Shown: positions 1 through 12,045 of the stretch, piece by piece | How positions within the stretch are numbered: the first letter of the stretch is position 1 | Layout: each line of letters starts with the position of its first letter | DNA from: Daphnia pulex | Lineage: Eukaryota > Arthropoda > Branchiopoda > Diplostraca > Daphniidae | Assembly (NCBI RefSeq): GCF_021134715.1 | Contig: NC_060021.1 | Coordinates: 124,001 to 188,000, forward strand | Reading direction: 5' to 3' | Length of the DNA stretch: 64,000 nucleotides | Notes under the pieces: generated by a model | The model's input: the letters and a program-made list of their open reading frames with translations, nothing else | What the model was told of the DNA's origin: nothing | Databases searched by the model: none | Translations under genes and position numbers: made by a program

Positions 1-90
1 TCTTCCAAATCAAAGAAGTTGAAATCGGTATTTATAGTCACCAATATTACAAGGTTTTCATGTGATGTAACTCTTCCATTGTTTCCATAG

Positions 91-473
91 GACTTGCTGC
101 CGACGTGGGAACGTTGCAGCGCTTACCTAAAGTGATTGGATCAGATAGTTTGGTCCGCGAATTGGCCTACACGGCCCGAAAAATGTTTGCGGACGAAGCA
201 GCTCAAGCAGGTCTGGTGAGTCGAGTCTTGCCCGATAAAGACTCGCTGCTCAAAGCAGCTCTGGAGACGGCCAGCGCCATTGCCGGCAAATCACCGGTGG
301 CCATTCAAGGTAGCAAACATAATCTCAATTACGCCCGAGATCACTCGATCGAACAAGGACTGAGTTACATGGCCACATGGAACGCGGCGATGCTGCAATC
401 GGAAGACTTGCGCATCGCCGCCATGGCCGCCATGGATCGTAAAGGTCCTCCGCCAGTCTTTTCAAAGCTTTAA
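91..473 (+). CDS. ECH1: ECH1, delta(3,5)-delta(2,4)-dienoyl-CoA isomerase, last exon
   Basis: This is the final coding exon of a crotonase-fold enzyme that moves double bonds in dienoyl-CoA during beta-oxidation of unsaturated fatty acids. The exon begins after an AG acceptor at 89-90 and reads LAADVGTLQRLPKVIG. In the known ECH1 family the Asp of ADVGT is a catalytic acid. Family-typical stretches MADEA-like (here FADEAAQAGLVSRV), KSPVAIQGSK and SYMATWN follow. The last residues are FSKL; the terminal SKL is a type 1 peroxisomal targeting signal, as in vertebrate ECH1. The 5' exons lie outside the window. The gene runs tail-to-tail with the ACE gene, 155 bp away. Confidence 0.93.
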
Positions 474-627
474 ATTGTTAAAAAAACGAAATGTAATTTT
501 TTTAGTTCATATTTTAAAATTATACAGATATTATGGCTAATATTGATTGAATCAAAAACGAGAAAAAGCTATTTGATGCAATTAATTTTGTATTTAAAAA
601 TGTTCGGGTAAATGTGCCATTAATCTT

Positions 628-3237
628 TTAAAATCGAATGTTGCGCAACGAATGAAGCGTCTCTTCGAAAATGGGTGCCAGATATTTGGCCGCCTCTTTG
701 CTGATTAATGGAGACGATCCTTCTTTCTTGGTTTCGACAATTTTTTCGATTGGCGATTCGATTTTAGTTGCTGGAACGTCCCATCCAATGTATTCGCCAT
801 TCTTAGCATTCTCAGCTTCCAGCCACACTTTCAATGGCTCAAAGTAATTGAGCAGAGGAGTAGCAAGGACATCGCGCTGACCAGTCATGGCTTCCATGGC
901 GTCTTGCCAAGGCTTGGAGGCTCCTAATTGCAACATTGCCCTATTACCCCCCACCAAACAGACAAAAATTTATTTAGTCAGAAATTAACACACGAAATTT
1001 TGAATTTAAATACGCAAGAGCATCTCCAGCGGCGGTCGAGTTGTAGAAATCGCATTTGTAAAGTGGTCCAACATGGCCGGCAGCGGTGCAGAGTACTTCA
1101 TTGAATTGATATTGGAAGAAAGTGCGCATGAAATAGCGGATCATGTCGTAATTGTTGCAGACGTGGAAAATGGCCGTAATGTCCAGATCCTGGGCGGGAT
1201 CACGTCCCACAGGTGGCGCCACTCCTAGCACTCGAGCTCTACATTTTTGTTTTGATTATTAAATTATTTTAATTGCCAATTGTTCATTTTTTAAATACTT
1301 GTCGGCCCAGTATTGGGTGTTGAGTTCGGCTTCTGGGATGTCACCTCTGAACATGTTCCAGCGCCAAGTGTCTTGAGTCAAATGGAACGGCAAGGTCGAA
1401 ATGGTGTTTAACGCTTGGAAAAGTAAAAAGTTCATGTCCACATCTGGGAAAAGAATTATTTTGATGGGTTAATCGAAATTCATTTCATTTGCAGAGTTTT
1501 AATTAATCCACCTGGATCATCTGGAACGTTAAGTAGCCCAAGAGTGTTGAGATGTTTGGTGGTGGAGAAACTCATAGACATGAGCTCTCCGACAGCCTCG
1601 TGAAATCCATCGTTGGCTCCATCCCTGTCAAGTCATTGATAAGAAATGATTTTTATTTGACTTTTGTCTAGCCGTTTTTAAAATTATATAAGCTACAGGG
1701 ATCAGTCAACATGTCAAACGACGCAGTTTGCTTTATCTTCGATCAAACAAAGTCAACAAGGACACAAGGATATCTGATAAAAATGGTTTTTACCTGTAGT
1801 TGAGTGGCTGAAATGCATATTGCTGAAAAGGTAAAGAAAATATCCAAATTACGTCATATTCGGTAATTAAAAAATTAAATGTTTAATACCATAAAGTATT
1901 GAATGTGACCCAGTTCGTGATGGACAGTCTGGAAATCTTCAAAAACGACTCGAGCGCACATTCGAATCCTGAAATCCTTGGCGTCGTAGAAATCCCATGC
2001 CGTTGCGTGACAAGCGACTTCACGACCGTCTGTCGGTTTCTCCAACATGGACAAGTTCCAGAAAGTCTCGGGCACCGGCAGCAAACCCATGGAAGTGTAG
2101 AAGTCGTTTCCGGTGCGGAACATGCGTTCCACCGTGTAATTTTGACGGATCATTTCCGGCGAAGGATCAGTGGATGGTTTGTCGGGATAAGGAATGGCGA
2201 TGGGGTTCAAATTGACCCAGAAACGGCCCCACATGTCGCCCAAAAGATGGGCAGGTAGCGGTCCACGCAAGTCAATGTTATTGGCTCCGTAAGTGTTGTA
2301 GAGCTTTCGTCGGATGTAGGCGTGCAGTTGCTTGTACAGAGGCTCGACTTGGCTGTAAAGATCCTGGACGATCGTCTCCATTTCGGTGGTTTCGTATTTT
2401 TGACGCCATTGGTCTCCGTAGTCGTCGTAGCCGTTGAGCTGGGCCTGTTTGTTCGACAGTTCCACGTAACGCAAATAGAGCGGACGCAATTGGCGACCCA
2501 CTCCGTCGTGCCACGCTTGCCACGCCCACAAATGGTCGTCGTCATTGCCAATCTCGGCCATCAGCTCAGTCAATTCCGGTTCCAGATACATGCACTCGTT
2601 GAGTCCAGTCGACGGATTAGATCTACAAGCCTATTTCAAATTCAATTTGATTAGTTAAATGGGGACTTACAACCAAGAAAAATGGATCCTGTACCTGGTA
2701 ACTGCCGTAGATGCGGCCCATTTCACTGAGGATGTTGTACAATTCCTCCGACTCGGCATCATCTAAACTGACGGATTGCAGGTAAGAAAATTGACGTTTA
2801 GTATCTTCGCTAAAGTTGGTCGTGTCGAATGTCGAAGCATTGGCACTGGCTTGCGCGTAATAGGCTCCAGCCACTCCGCCAGCTTCAGCCTTTAATTATG
2901 CAAATTAATAGGTTAATAAAATGAATTCTCATTGAAAGAATTAGGAAATGCTTACAACGGCCATTGCGTTTTCATCGGTCAAATTGGTTTCGTAATTCCA
3001 AGATGCGAGAACGTATTGATTGAGAATTGGGCCGTATTCGGCGTCGTAGTGCTCTAGGAAAGCGATAGCTTCATCTTCATTTGTATTCAATCGCCTGATG
3101 TGAACGTGGAATGAATTTAATTTCAAAGGGAAATTTGTGTAAAATCAAATGACCGACTTACCCCTTGTGTTTGATGTTCAGAGCAAAGGCCGAAGAACAA
3201 AGAAAGGCAAGACAAAGGAAAAATTTAACGGATGCCA
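628..3237 (-). CDS. Angiotensin-converting enzyme-like M2 peptidyl-dipeptidase, secreted
   Basis: Zinc metallopeptidase of family M2 (ACE/AnCE), which removes C-terminal dipeptides from peptides. Nine exons can be joined with GT-AG borders: 3237-3162, 3095-2956, 2889-2695, 2630-1890, 1822-1794, 1624-1512, 1443-1299, 1238-1014, 940-628. The phases agree and give 658 aa. The protein opens with a hydrophobic signal peptide ([19 protein letters not shown]). The zinc motif HELGH lies near residue 376, and the third ligand is in GFHEAVGE, about 25 residues on. Other family blocks are [23 protein letters not shown] and ASKPWQDAM. There is one catalytic domain and no C-terminal membrane anchor, as in insect AnCE, so it is probably secreted. 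The 29-nt exon encodes QYAFQPLNY. In exon 3 a second possible donor further in would add eight residues (VQDPFFLV); the shorter form fits the family better. Confidence 0.93.
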
Positions 3238-4339
3238 TTTTGCGCCTCGATGAGCTCGCATCGACTACTGCAATGTCCAACCCAATTTGTTTGGCATTTT
3301 TGTTCCGTTTTTCAATTGACGACACGAGTCAACATTCGTAATCTCCACACAAAGATATCGGCCCTGATATTGATCGAGGGGCAAAGGACAATCCACAAAA
3401 AACCCAAGGTCTTTCACAGTCAAATGTTTCAACGAAAAACAAACGAGAATTAATTTTTAATCAACAATTGAATTCTACCCGCCAAACAAATGAAATTCAT
3501 ACAGCATTGCCAGCAACCCTTTTATTAAAACGGCGTATAATTATTGTGCCTCGCGCCTAGCGTCGCCAGTTTCCCTCCGGGACTTTTGGGGTTTAACTTA
3601 AATGAGGGAGTGTGCATAATACATTTTGGGGGGTTAGGGGTAAGGTTATATATAGGTTAAGTATTTTTTCGCGCAATGTAGGGTCGGTAGGGTGATTGCT
3701 TGGCGCTTATTATAGACATCATTTTGGGGTGTAACTGTAATCCAGGAGCACGCCTAAGTATTTTTTTTTTTCGGTTTACCTTTTGACCAGTTTCACAACT
3801 TGTATCATTTGGATCCCTATCATGTTGGAATTGAAGCCATTTAATGCACCTTTAGAAAGCCGGACTATCTAGGCAACAACTTTTGTTTTCTAATGAAGAG
3901 AGGGCAGAATTTTCTTCAACTCACTTATAGATTAGCGAAGTGTGATTTATGGATCAACTTAGTCGAGTAGCCTAGTGAATTTCTTACTGAAGCATTTTAA
4001 GTCGCATTCTAATTTATGCAACCAACTCCGCGGATTATCCTCCACGAATAACCAATTGCATTCGTCATCATTTATCTAAAATCATTTCTCATGACCAAAA
4101 TGTTAAGCTCTATGTACCGCTTTTCTATTCGAAACTCGGTGTCGTTGGATAGCTGTCACAAGCAGGGGTATGGAGAGAAATCGAACAAAGTTTTTATATA
4201 GCAAACCGCGATTGGTTGTATTAAATTTTAACTCTTAACACGTAGTTCTACAATGCCAGGAATGAGGGAGCAACGCAATGAAGTGAAGCCATGATTTTAA
4301 GACAATAAGACTAGTTTTATCATATGAATGCCCTCATTC
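3238..4339. other. Intergenic region upstream of ACE
   Basis: About 1.1 kb with no coding region I can support. It probably holds the ACE promoter and 5' UTR near 3240-3500. The stretch 3540-3780 is rich in G runs on the plus strand and lacks long open frames. No repeat or RNA gene was recognised. Confidence 0.5.
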
Positions 4340-4868
4340 CAGTTCGCAAAAACGCTGAAATAAGAACAATTTAGAGAAACTGAGTTTGTGTTTCATAACA
4401 GTATTTGACACGTTTAATCGCCTTTCTCCAGCGAGAAGCATTTTCATCATTCTCCAATGGCGGCATCTCTTCTTCGGCTTTGGCTTCCTCACCACCAGCA
4501 GGGACATCATCTTCATCGATACCCAAACCCAATTTCATCATGTGGTAGATGCGAGAAGCATGGACGTCTGGCTCTTCCAGGGAGAAACCAGATGACAGCA
4601 GAGAGGTTTCAAACAGCAACATGACCAAATCCTTGACGGCTTTGTCGTTCTTGTCAGCCTCTGCTTTGACGCGCAGGGCTTCGACGATGGGATGGTCGGA
4701 GTTGATTTCCAAGTGCTTCTTGGCGGCCATATAATCCATGGTGGAGGTATCCCTCAAAGCCTGAGCCTTCACTTCATGATACGCTCCATGTTGGCGGTCC
4801 AGCCGTACTGGGAGGTGACGATACAGCAGGGAGACTTGAAAATGACGACCATCTCGACTTTCTTGTCC
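4340..4868 (-). pseudogene. HSP90 C-terminal fragment (part of a split HSP90 pseudogene)
   Basis: Read on the minus strand, this gives the HSP90 C-terminal dimerisation region: [20 protein letters not shown], then [38 protein letters not shown] and [21 protein letters not shown] 5-nt duplication near 4770 (aag-tg-aag) breaks the frame between MERIMK and AQALRD. The acidic tail is short and the usual MEEVD end is not seen. HSP90 is a cytosolic ATP-dependent chaperone; this copy is not expected to make one. The matching N-terminal part lies at 6880-7734, separated by an IP3-receptor fragment in the same orientation. Confidence 0.85.
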
Positions 4869-4909
4869 GTTTCTTGTGGCAAAAATAAAAGAATTTCAAT
4901 ATGGAACAT

Positions 4910-6880
4910 GGAAAACTTACATGAAACTGAAATACCCGATGATGGAGAACATGAAGACTAGGATGAGAGCCAAAACGGTAGTGAGAACGATGGACCTGCC
5001 GTTTCGCGTCACTGAGCGGATGACGTTGAGCAGCGTCTCCTCGCGGTAGACAACGTCAAATAAAGGACGGAGAAGAAGAAGGGATGGGGGCTGAGTCCGA
5101 GGAAGCAAAAGATGAGGTGAACGACGTGGTAGACAATCTCCGTGTCCGTGCAGATTTGTCTGACGCTCCGCTGGAATGTCCCGGCGTTGGCCATGATGCT
5201 CAGCAGATGGACGCCCTTCAACACTACCGTGGCGGTGCCAAGGAGCATCAGTGTGGGTTGAGGGCCGGCTGAGCAAATAAGCCGGAGGATGACTGTCATG
5301 ACGAGAGTCCTAATAACCGACGGTTTGGGTAACGTGATGGCCACAGCGGCTGATAGGAGCATGACGGCCCAGATGAGACCTGAATTAATAAACGAAAAAG
5401 ATCGTTGAAAAGATGGAAATGGGAGTCACTGTTTAAAGGTGTGCAGACCTGAGAGGTGAGTGCGAGGATCAGGAGCCGGTCCGTCAGTGTCAAACGGGTA
5501 AAAGAAGGCGACAATCAAGTTGATAATTACGGACAAATTGAAGAGGATTTGACTCCAGATGGACATGTGCGAGCTGACCCAAAAGAGAAACGGCTGTCCG
5601 GGCAATTTCTTCTGCCATTTCATCTCGTCAAACATGTCGTCGACTCCTTCGAAGAAGGCGACCACTTTCGATCCCTGGTCGTCGCGCTCCGCCGTGTGGA
5701 AGACGCGCACTTTCGTTTCGTTGGTCAAATACTCGCACATTTCCGGAATGGGGAAGACAATCTGCTCCATCGTCCGGTCGTGACGGACAATTTATTTCGA
5801 TTTGCGCCGTGTGATTGGCGTAGTACTGCAGGGCCGCATCACCGCTGACTCCGTCCACTGGCGGCGGTTTCATCAGGGCGGCCAATTCTTTGTTGTGCTG
5901 CGCCAACTGGTGTCACAAAATGTAAATGTTGTGGCCGACTTCTTTGGGACTAGCCGCCTCTTCTCCACCGACCAAACTTTTCTGATAGGCTTAGCAGGCA
6001 ACGTCCACTAATTGGTGAGGATTCATGTTGTACAGGATCCTTTCCGCGTTCTCGCTGTCGCCACGACTCTCCATGACGGCCAGCAACAACTTGGAGGCGT
6101 TGTTTTTCAACTCCAAAACAAGATCCATTCTCCGTTGTCCTAAATAATTGATCAAATAATTATTAGAATCAAATGGAATGAAAGGAAATTGTTACCTAAT
6201 GGATTGATGTCGGTAAGAAGAAGAGCCGTGATGATGTCCAGTCCATTCGACTCGTGAGTGGCGATGCAGTTTTGGTTTTCGTGACAAGGTCCTTGGCAAT
6301 ATTCCGTCAATGTTTCCAGGGTTTGGTTGATGAGGGTGACGTTGTGCTCATTAATGTAGAGGCCGAGCAGACCCAGTTCGCCCGTCGTCGATCCGCAAAT
6401 GCAGTCGAGGAACATGAGTGTCTCTGACACTAAATTGTAACTGTTTTTGTTGGACTGGGCCCGCAAAAAGTTCTGCAGGTCTCGATTGTGATTCTCACAC
6501 AGCAACTGCAGGAAGCGGAAGACGGGCAGCATTACCAGAACCTTGGCGGACAACTTGGACTCCATGTCCGAATCAGTTGCCGTAGTTAACTTTAAGGGCG
6601 AATTAAATTTATTTTTGTAAGAATTTTAATATAATCACGAATTCAAGTTTTGTTGTACCGATTTGGGTTGTTGTTGTTGTCTCACCAAGTCCTCCAGCGT
6701 CGAGTTGACACTACTCAACGTCGTTGTAGTCGAATCATCCAGCCTGGAGCTGTTCCACGAGTCACTGTAAGGATCCATGCGCTTCCCTACAGTGACGTTA
6801 CCGTTTGAAGCTCTTGTGGACATCATGCGTTGATGTTTCATCTTCATGTCGTACGGGAAATGATCCTTCATTTCATGGAA
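4910..6880 (-). pseudogene. IP3 receptor (ITPR) C-terminal fragment, broken
   Basis: Minus-strand exons match the inositol 1,4,5-trisphosphate receptor, an ER calcium-release channel. Order: a regulatory-domain piece (about 6152-6565, [20 protein letters not shown]), [13 protein letters not shown] and [11 protein letters not shown], then LPGQPFLFWVSSHMSIWSQ with the first membrane segments, a further membrane block (about 5000-5380), and [19 protein letters not shown] with [13 protein letters not shown]. Introns are retained, so this is a DNA-level duplicate and not a retrocopy. It is broken: an in-frame TAA interrupts DVAC/AYQKS near 5993, the frame shifts near 5790 after QIEI, and again near 5070 between FFFSVL and FDVVY. 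The pore helix and C-terminal tail are absent. The functional gene must lie elsewhere. Confidence 0.85.
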
Positions 6881-7734
6881 ATGGACCTGGTCCGATACCA
6901 CTTCGACCTTTGGTTTCTCCTCGTTCTCATCCTTCTTTTCCTCCTCCTCAGCCTCATCGTCGCACTTCCTTGTCGCGCTACTTCTCAACCAATAGCTTGA
7001 TTGGGTAGCAAATGAACTGTGAGTTCTTCTTGACAACCTCCTTGACTTTCTTCTCCTCCAGGTATTCCATCGGATCTTCCTGTCAATAAAGAAAAAAACA
7101 GGCATGAGCATATTGGAAATTATGCCAATGAAGACAAAGAACATACCTACAAGTGGAGGACAATCTTGGTTCCTCTACCCATGGGTTCTCTGTGATTAGG
7201 CTTGATGGTGAAAGAACCACCAGCTGAAGATTCCCAAACATACTGCTCATCATCATTGTGCTAGGAATGAACTGTCACCTTATCGGCAACCAGGTAAGCA
7301 GAGTAGGAACCCACACCAAACTGACCAATCATGGAGATGTCAGCTCCGGCAGAGAGGCCTTCCATGAAAGCTTTAGTTCCAGACTTGGCAATAGTACCCA
7401 AGTTGTTAACCAAATCAGCCTTGATCATGCCGATACCACTAAAGAGAAACAGAACAGTCAAATTCGTGTTCAAATAGGAGGAACTAAATTTCTCAACTTA
7501 CGTATCCATGAGAGTGAGTCATTCTTGTTGGGGACAATCTTGATTTTAAGATCCTTGCCGCTGTCCAACTTGCTTCGGTCAGTCAGGGATTCATAATGGA
7601 TCTTGTCTAGGGCACATCTGAGCAGTTGGAGATCAACTATAGAAGGTGTTGATAATCAAGCTCATAAGCTGAGCAATCTTGGCCTGGAATGTCAAAGTCT
7701 CAGCTTCATCTCCCATTTGAACTTCTCCAGGCAT
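6880..7734 (-). pseudogene. HSP90 N-terminal and linker fragment (broken, introns retained)
   Basis: Starting at an ATG at 7734 just after an AG acceptor, the minus strand reads [20 protein letters not shown] and [13 protein letters not shown], the start of the HSP90 ATPase domain. About ten residues usually following (NKEIFLRELI in the family) are deleted. After an intron (7441-7503) come [40 protein letters not shown] and, past a lesion, [19 protein letters not shown] second intron (about 7083-7146) precedes [11 protein letters not shown] and the charged linker. Stops and frame breaks are scattered through it. Beyond the linker the reading runs into sequence that is not HSP90. The 5' UTR intron acceptor is kept. 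The same deletion is found in both arms of the giant transposon. Confidence 0.85.
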
Positions 7735-8071
7735 CTAAAAAGGGAAAGGAAAATATTTCAGTAAGAAATGTTTGTCAATTGTGGTAGATTGCACTCACAA
7801 ATTGAAATTCTACATACTATCTATGGACTTGAGGCATACCAAAAAATTTGTAAATAACCAATTTGTTTGTCTAAACCAGTAGTAAAACTGGTAAAACTTA
7901 CTTTGCTTTTAAACGTAAACAACAAACAAACCCGACGCTTTTCTGTTCACGTTGGGTGGGGATCTACATGTATACAAGGCCGCCGGGCAGTCGTAAAAAC
8001 TGCCACCAAATTCGCTTCTTGTTAGGCCTGCAAACTATAGCTTTTGGGTTGACACACATCAAGCCGGGAAA

Positions 8072-8495
8072 GTGAGCCCGTTCGACTTTGAATCGCTGTG
8101 TAAAAAATACAGCTATTAGTATATCTTCATGTGATCCATTTTGAAGCCCTTTCTTTGTTTAATCTCTTTCATACAAAAATTTTCGTGATAAGTAACACAT
8201 TTACGTAAATTTTGTATTAATGTTTAGTGTCGTTTTGAATTTGCAGTTTGAATTGCAGCGGTGGCGTTTCGAAACTGAGCCCCGTTTGACTTAGAATCGC
8301 TGTTTTAAAAAATGAATATATTATATCTTCGTAAAATGTGATCCATTTTAAAGAGATTTCTTTGTTCAATCTAATGCCTACAAAAATTTGCGTGATTGGT
8401 GTCACAATTACGTAAATTTAAGTGTCTAATTACTGCAATTGAATTTTGCAGTTTGAATTGCAGCGGTGGCGTGTCGAAACTGAGCCTCCTTCGAC
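8072..8495. repeat. Two tandem ~205-bp repeats upstream of the HSP90 pseudogene
   Basis: Two diverged direct copies begin near 8072 and 8277; a partial third start is seen near 8482 (each opens GAGCC...TCGACT/TTGACT...GAATC). Each unit contains GTGATCCATTTT, AATTACGTAAATT and ends TTGAATTGCAGCGGTGGCG. Part of the unit (GTGATCCATTTTAAAGAG to GCAATTGAATTTT) also occurs in the transposon arms at 22195-22310 and 31990-32105. No coding potential is seen. Confidence 0.75.
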
Positions 8496-8805
8496 TGTGA
8501 CTAGAATCCCTACGGGAAACTAAAATGGCCGCTAGAGGAATTCGGCCGGAGGGTATCCGATGACGCATTTTTGTTTATTGGGGCCTTTCACCATCACCTG
8601 TGCGTAGCAGTTGAATGAAAGTGGAGCCCCCAGCAGTGTGGCTGACAGGTAACAATTGTGACGCAGGCAGTTCGCCGAAATCTCTGCAATAGTCACACGG
8701 TCTAGATCAATTTTGATTTCGGACCCGTGTTCTTGTTTCGACAGAATTTGATGAGTTTTCCAGCCTAGAGGAATCAATAAAGTCCTAATCGGGGAAAATA
8801 ACAAA

Positions 8806-9876
8806 ATGGTTCTGGAAGATATGCGTGATCTGCTACTCGCTAGTGATTCGCCCGACCAACTCTTTAAACCCATTCGGACATTACCGATCGTCATCTTTTT
8901 GCTCGCCTCTGATGTAAGTTCTCTGTAAACTTTTCCTGTAAACTAATACACAAACAGTTATTCTGACTATCGTTATTGCAGGTTACTGTTCTTATCACGT
9001 CCTTCGTCCTGCCCCAGTATTACAACTCACTAGATTACGAAAGGCATCCCAGCCTCTATGCTACTCTACTCTACTTGCAAATTACTCTTTGGGTCTTGAC
9101 AGTTGTAGGTCATAAATAATTCATGAGCTCGGGAAAATGTGTCAAGTTCATTGTTTAATTTAGATTGCTGATCAGCTGATAACACGAAAACACCAGAAAT
9201 CTCAACTCAGCGGCTTTCTGGAATTCAATCGCAAGATTATGCCCTGCATGAGAGCTTTTCTCATCACAGTCACCAGCTGTAATTTCAGTTTCTCTTTTTT
9301 TAAAAACCTATGCATAACCAATTGTTTTCTTATTTCTAGGCAGCATTTTACTACTCATCACAGCTGCTGTTGCATGGGATTACTGTCCAAGAGATAAAGA
9401 AAAAACTTGTTCCCAATTTGTTCCCCTCACCCCAGCTCACTATGTTCAGATCATATTGAGCCTGCAAACATGCATACTTTTACCAGTGTGTCTGGCTTAT
9501 TCTGGTATACCATTCAGTAGAAATGACTCATGATTCTTTCGCATTAACCAATTGTTTTTTTAAATATTTAGTGAGGATACATCAGTTCAATGCCAGCCAT
9601 CCTCTACCCGACATTCTGGAAGGTCAAATGGTGTACTCCCTATCGAGGAGTCTTCCGGCTTTCGAAGACGTCGGCGTCAGGTATAGTTTCCACAGTCATG
9701 AAGCCTTAAAATCATGTATTCAAATTCTTGAAACTCTTAGAGAAACGACGGACGACACTTTACTGGAAAAACAAGCTGAAGCAATTCACTTTTTAAAGGA
9801 GCATAACGCTAGATTGAGTCGAAAAATTTTGTCGCTAACGGATCAGCTAGGCAGATACTCTGACGCAAACGTCTAA
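8806..9876 (+). CDS. TMEM192: TMEM192-like lysosomal membrane protein
   Basis: Five exons join in frame: 8806-8913, 8982-9104, 9164-9278, 9340-9504, 9572-9876, giving 271 aa, the same length as vertebrate TMEM192. Hydrophobic stretches PIVIFLLASDVTVLITSFVL, LYLQITLWVLTVV, ILLLITAAVAW and IILSLQTCILLPVCLAY give four membrane segments. After them comes the family tail: HPLPDILEGQMVYS and LEKQAEAIHFLKEHNARLS, matching the PDILEEE and EKQGDTIEYLKRHNA-type motifs of TMEM192. Vertebrate TMEM192 is a multi-pass protein of late endosomes and lysosomes that forms dimers; its biochemical job is not well defined. It ends 88 bp from the 3' end of the converging NuSAP-like gene. Confidence 0.85.
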
Positions 9877-9964
9877 AAATTGTTGTTCGTTTTCTTCTCC
9901 CGTTTAGTTTTTCATGTTACGATGTTGCATTTGCAATTCTAAGGTAAAAAAATCATAGAATTAA

Positions 9965-11664
9965 TTAAAGTTGATTTTTTGAGCTGTTTATTTTCAAATC
10001 CTTCTTACCGAAACGTCTGTTTATCCTGACACCTTTTAGGATCTGCTTACCAGCCATTGACAGCGTGGACGTGTTTACATCTCTCGACGCGTTCAGCATA
10101 GAAGCTTTTCTCTTGCCGCCTATAGAAGCTGCTGTCTTTGTCGTCACTGCTGGAATTTGGGATGCGTTATTATTTTGGAGGTTTTCTTTAACCGTGGCCA
10201 TCACTCGTTGTTTTCCGTTGACCACTTGACCCTTTGCCGTAAAAACGGGCTTTTGTAAACCTGTAAACGATGACGTGTAAATGAAATACATTATTGTGAT
10301 TTTTCGACTATTATTATACCTGATACAAAGTTGAATTTCATGTCTGGTTTGGCCGTCGGTGTTGCAATCGATTCGGTTGTTACGTCGGTTTTCACCTGCG
10401 GGGTCGACGGTTTAGTTTGAGCGTTGTTCAGAACCGACTTGGTGCGAACGGCTTTAGCGCTGGCGTTCATCGTGTCGGTCCTGGCGCGTTTCTTGTCCAC
10501 ATACTCGTCAACCGACTGCATTTTCAAGAAATGTTTCTGATGAATTTCGGCAAAATTGGGTGCAGCTTTGCGTTTGGCCATTTTCGGGATGTTGGAGGAG
10601 TTGTCGGTACTGGCTGCTGTAAATTGAACTCCCTTCTTGGCGCTGGCCGCTGGCGTCACTGCCACTTTTGCAGGAGTGTTCAAATTTGCAGATGGCTTAC
10701 GGCTCCTCACCGGGTGGCTTGATGTCCTCAGCAGTAAAGTCTTTTTTGCTACCAAGACGACTGGTGGGCTTGTAGGCTCTGGTAGAGAAGGAACGGCTAC
10801 AGTAGGTGTGCTTTTGGGTGTGATCGCAGCTTTCACTGATTGATCAGGTTCAACAACTTTGTCAGAACTTCTGGTTCTCCTAGCAGGTATCTTTTCAGCA
10901 ACATTTCCAGTGACATGCTGTTCACCAGCGCTTGCGGACTTTTTCAGCTTTCTCTTGGGAACTTTTGCAGCCACTGATTGAATCTCTGGTGACTTTTCAA
11001 TAGCATTATCCAATATTTGAACCTTACCCTCCACTGCTTTATTTTCAGGTTCTGATTCCTGGGTAACAGATTGCTCTTTTGCTTCAACACTTTTAATTTT
11101 CTTCACTTGTTTGGCAGGAACTTTCTCATTTTCAGACTCATTCGTTGATGATTCTTCCGTCAAATAAACCTTTTTTCTTCCCCTCAAGTTTTTGGGGATA
11201 GCCTTCTTAGGTTTTTCAATTGAAGGCAAATCTTTCTTTTTAGCATCATCGGAATCCTCGTCGACTGAAAATGTTGAGTTTAAAGTGTGTTCAACACACT
11301 CCTTCTTTGCCTTCTTGCTAACTGGCAATGCTTTTTGCTGTTCTTTTGACTTTTGGTTTCCACGTTTCCTGCCACGTCTTGGGATAGTTGGTTCTTGTAC
11401 AACTTCTGATTCCATTGTTGAATCATCTGTGGTCTCGTCAGTTGATATGAAATGATTGTCTGCAAGGAGGTTTTGGTGGTGTTGTAGTAGTTGCTCAATA
11501 AGAATTTCCTAGAAAAAAAAAACTCTCAATTTTACAGAGCTTGTAAATAAAGAAATATCAATGCTAACCTTGGACACACGGCCACGACGAGTGATGTTGA
11601 GCTTCTCTTTCGCCAGCTTTTCGATCTCCCTATAACTCATCGAATTCAACTCCTCAATCTTCAT
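9965..11664 (-). CDS. NuSAP-like (nucleolar and spindle-associated) protein
   Basis: Three exons: 11664-11569, 11508-10320, 10260-9965; the phases agree and give 526 aa. The N-terminus (ELNSMSYREIEKLAKEKLNI) is a SAP-type helix-extended-helix motif as in NuSAP1. A long middle rich in Lys, Ser and Pro follows, with basic patches such as RRGRKRGNQKSK. Then come KRKAAPNFAEIHQKHF and KMQSVDEYVDKKRAR, resembling the NuSAP block that precedes its microtubule-binding part, and a basic C-terminus (GVRINRRFGKKDLK). NuSAP binds microtubules and chromatin around the mitotic spindle. The start chosen is the first ATG of the frame, after a stop in the upstream leader. The gene call rests on motif order and is not certain. 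Its 5' part is duplicated at 13.6-14.1 kb. Confidence 0.68.
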
Positions 11665-11969
11665 TCTTTAAGCAATATTTTTGTTTACTTCACGACCTAA
11701 GTAGAAGAAGAATTACCGAAACCAACAGCAGTTTCCAACGTGTTTTGGCGTTTGAAAACTGAATAACAGAAACAGACGCTCCTAAGCATGGCCTACTATA
11801 GTCACGGCCCATCATCGTACGCTTCTGTGTGGGACCAATTTTGGGTTCCCTGCCCCTTCCCTGTTGCCATAGTACATAGCCAGAGGGTCGTAAGTATCGG
11901 TTTTTGTTCCACATTTCCGCAGATTCTGTGTCTGGCTTGCATAGTGCTATGGTCAGAGTCGACTGAAAG

Positions 11970-12045
11970 TAAGCAATTGACAGTCGAATGGTTAAAGCGG
12001 TAGATTCCCACTAAAGTGGTATTAGGTTCAAATCTATGCAAGTCA
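11970..12045 (+). other. tRNA-like module in the left foldback arm
   Basis: Contains a box A-like TGGTTAAAGCGG and a box B-like GGTTCAAATCT at tRNA-like spacing. The stems are poor (only about 4 bp in the T-arm), so it is not called a tRNA gene. A related copy lies on the opposite strand at 12318-12395. Confidence 0.5.

Noticed and set aside
7258-7734. A working HSP90 gene
   Set aside because: Stops, an internal deletion in the ATPase domain and an unrelated insertion make this a pseudogene.
10417-11455. Plus-strand frames across the NuSAP-like exon
   Set aside because: Antisense to a long, well-supported coding exon with correct splice phases.
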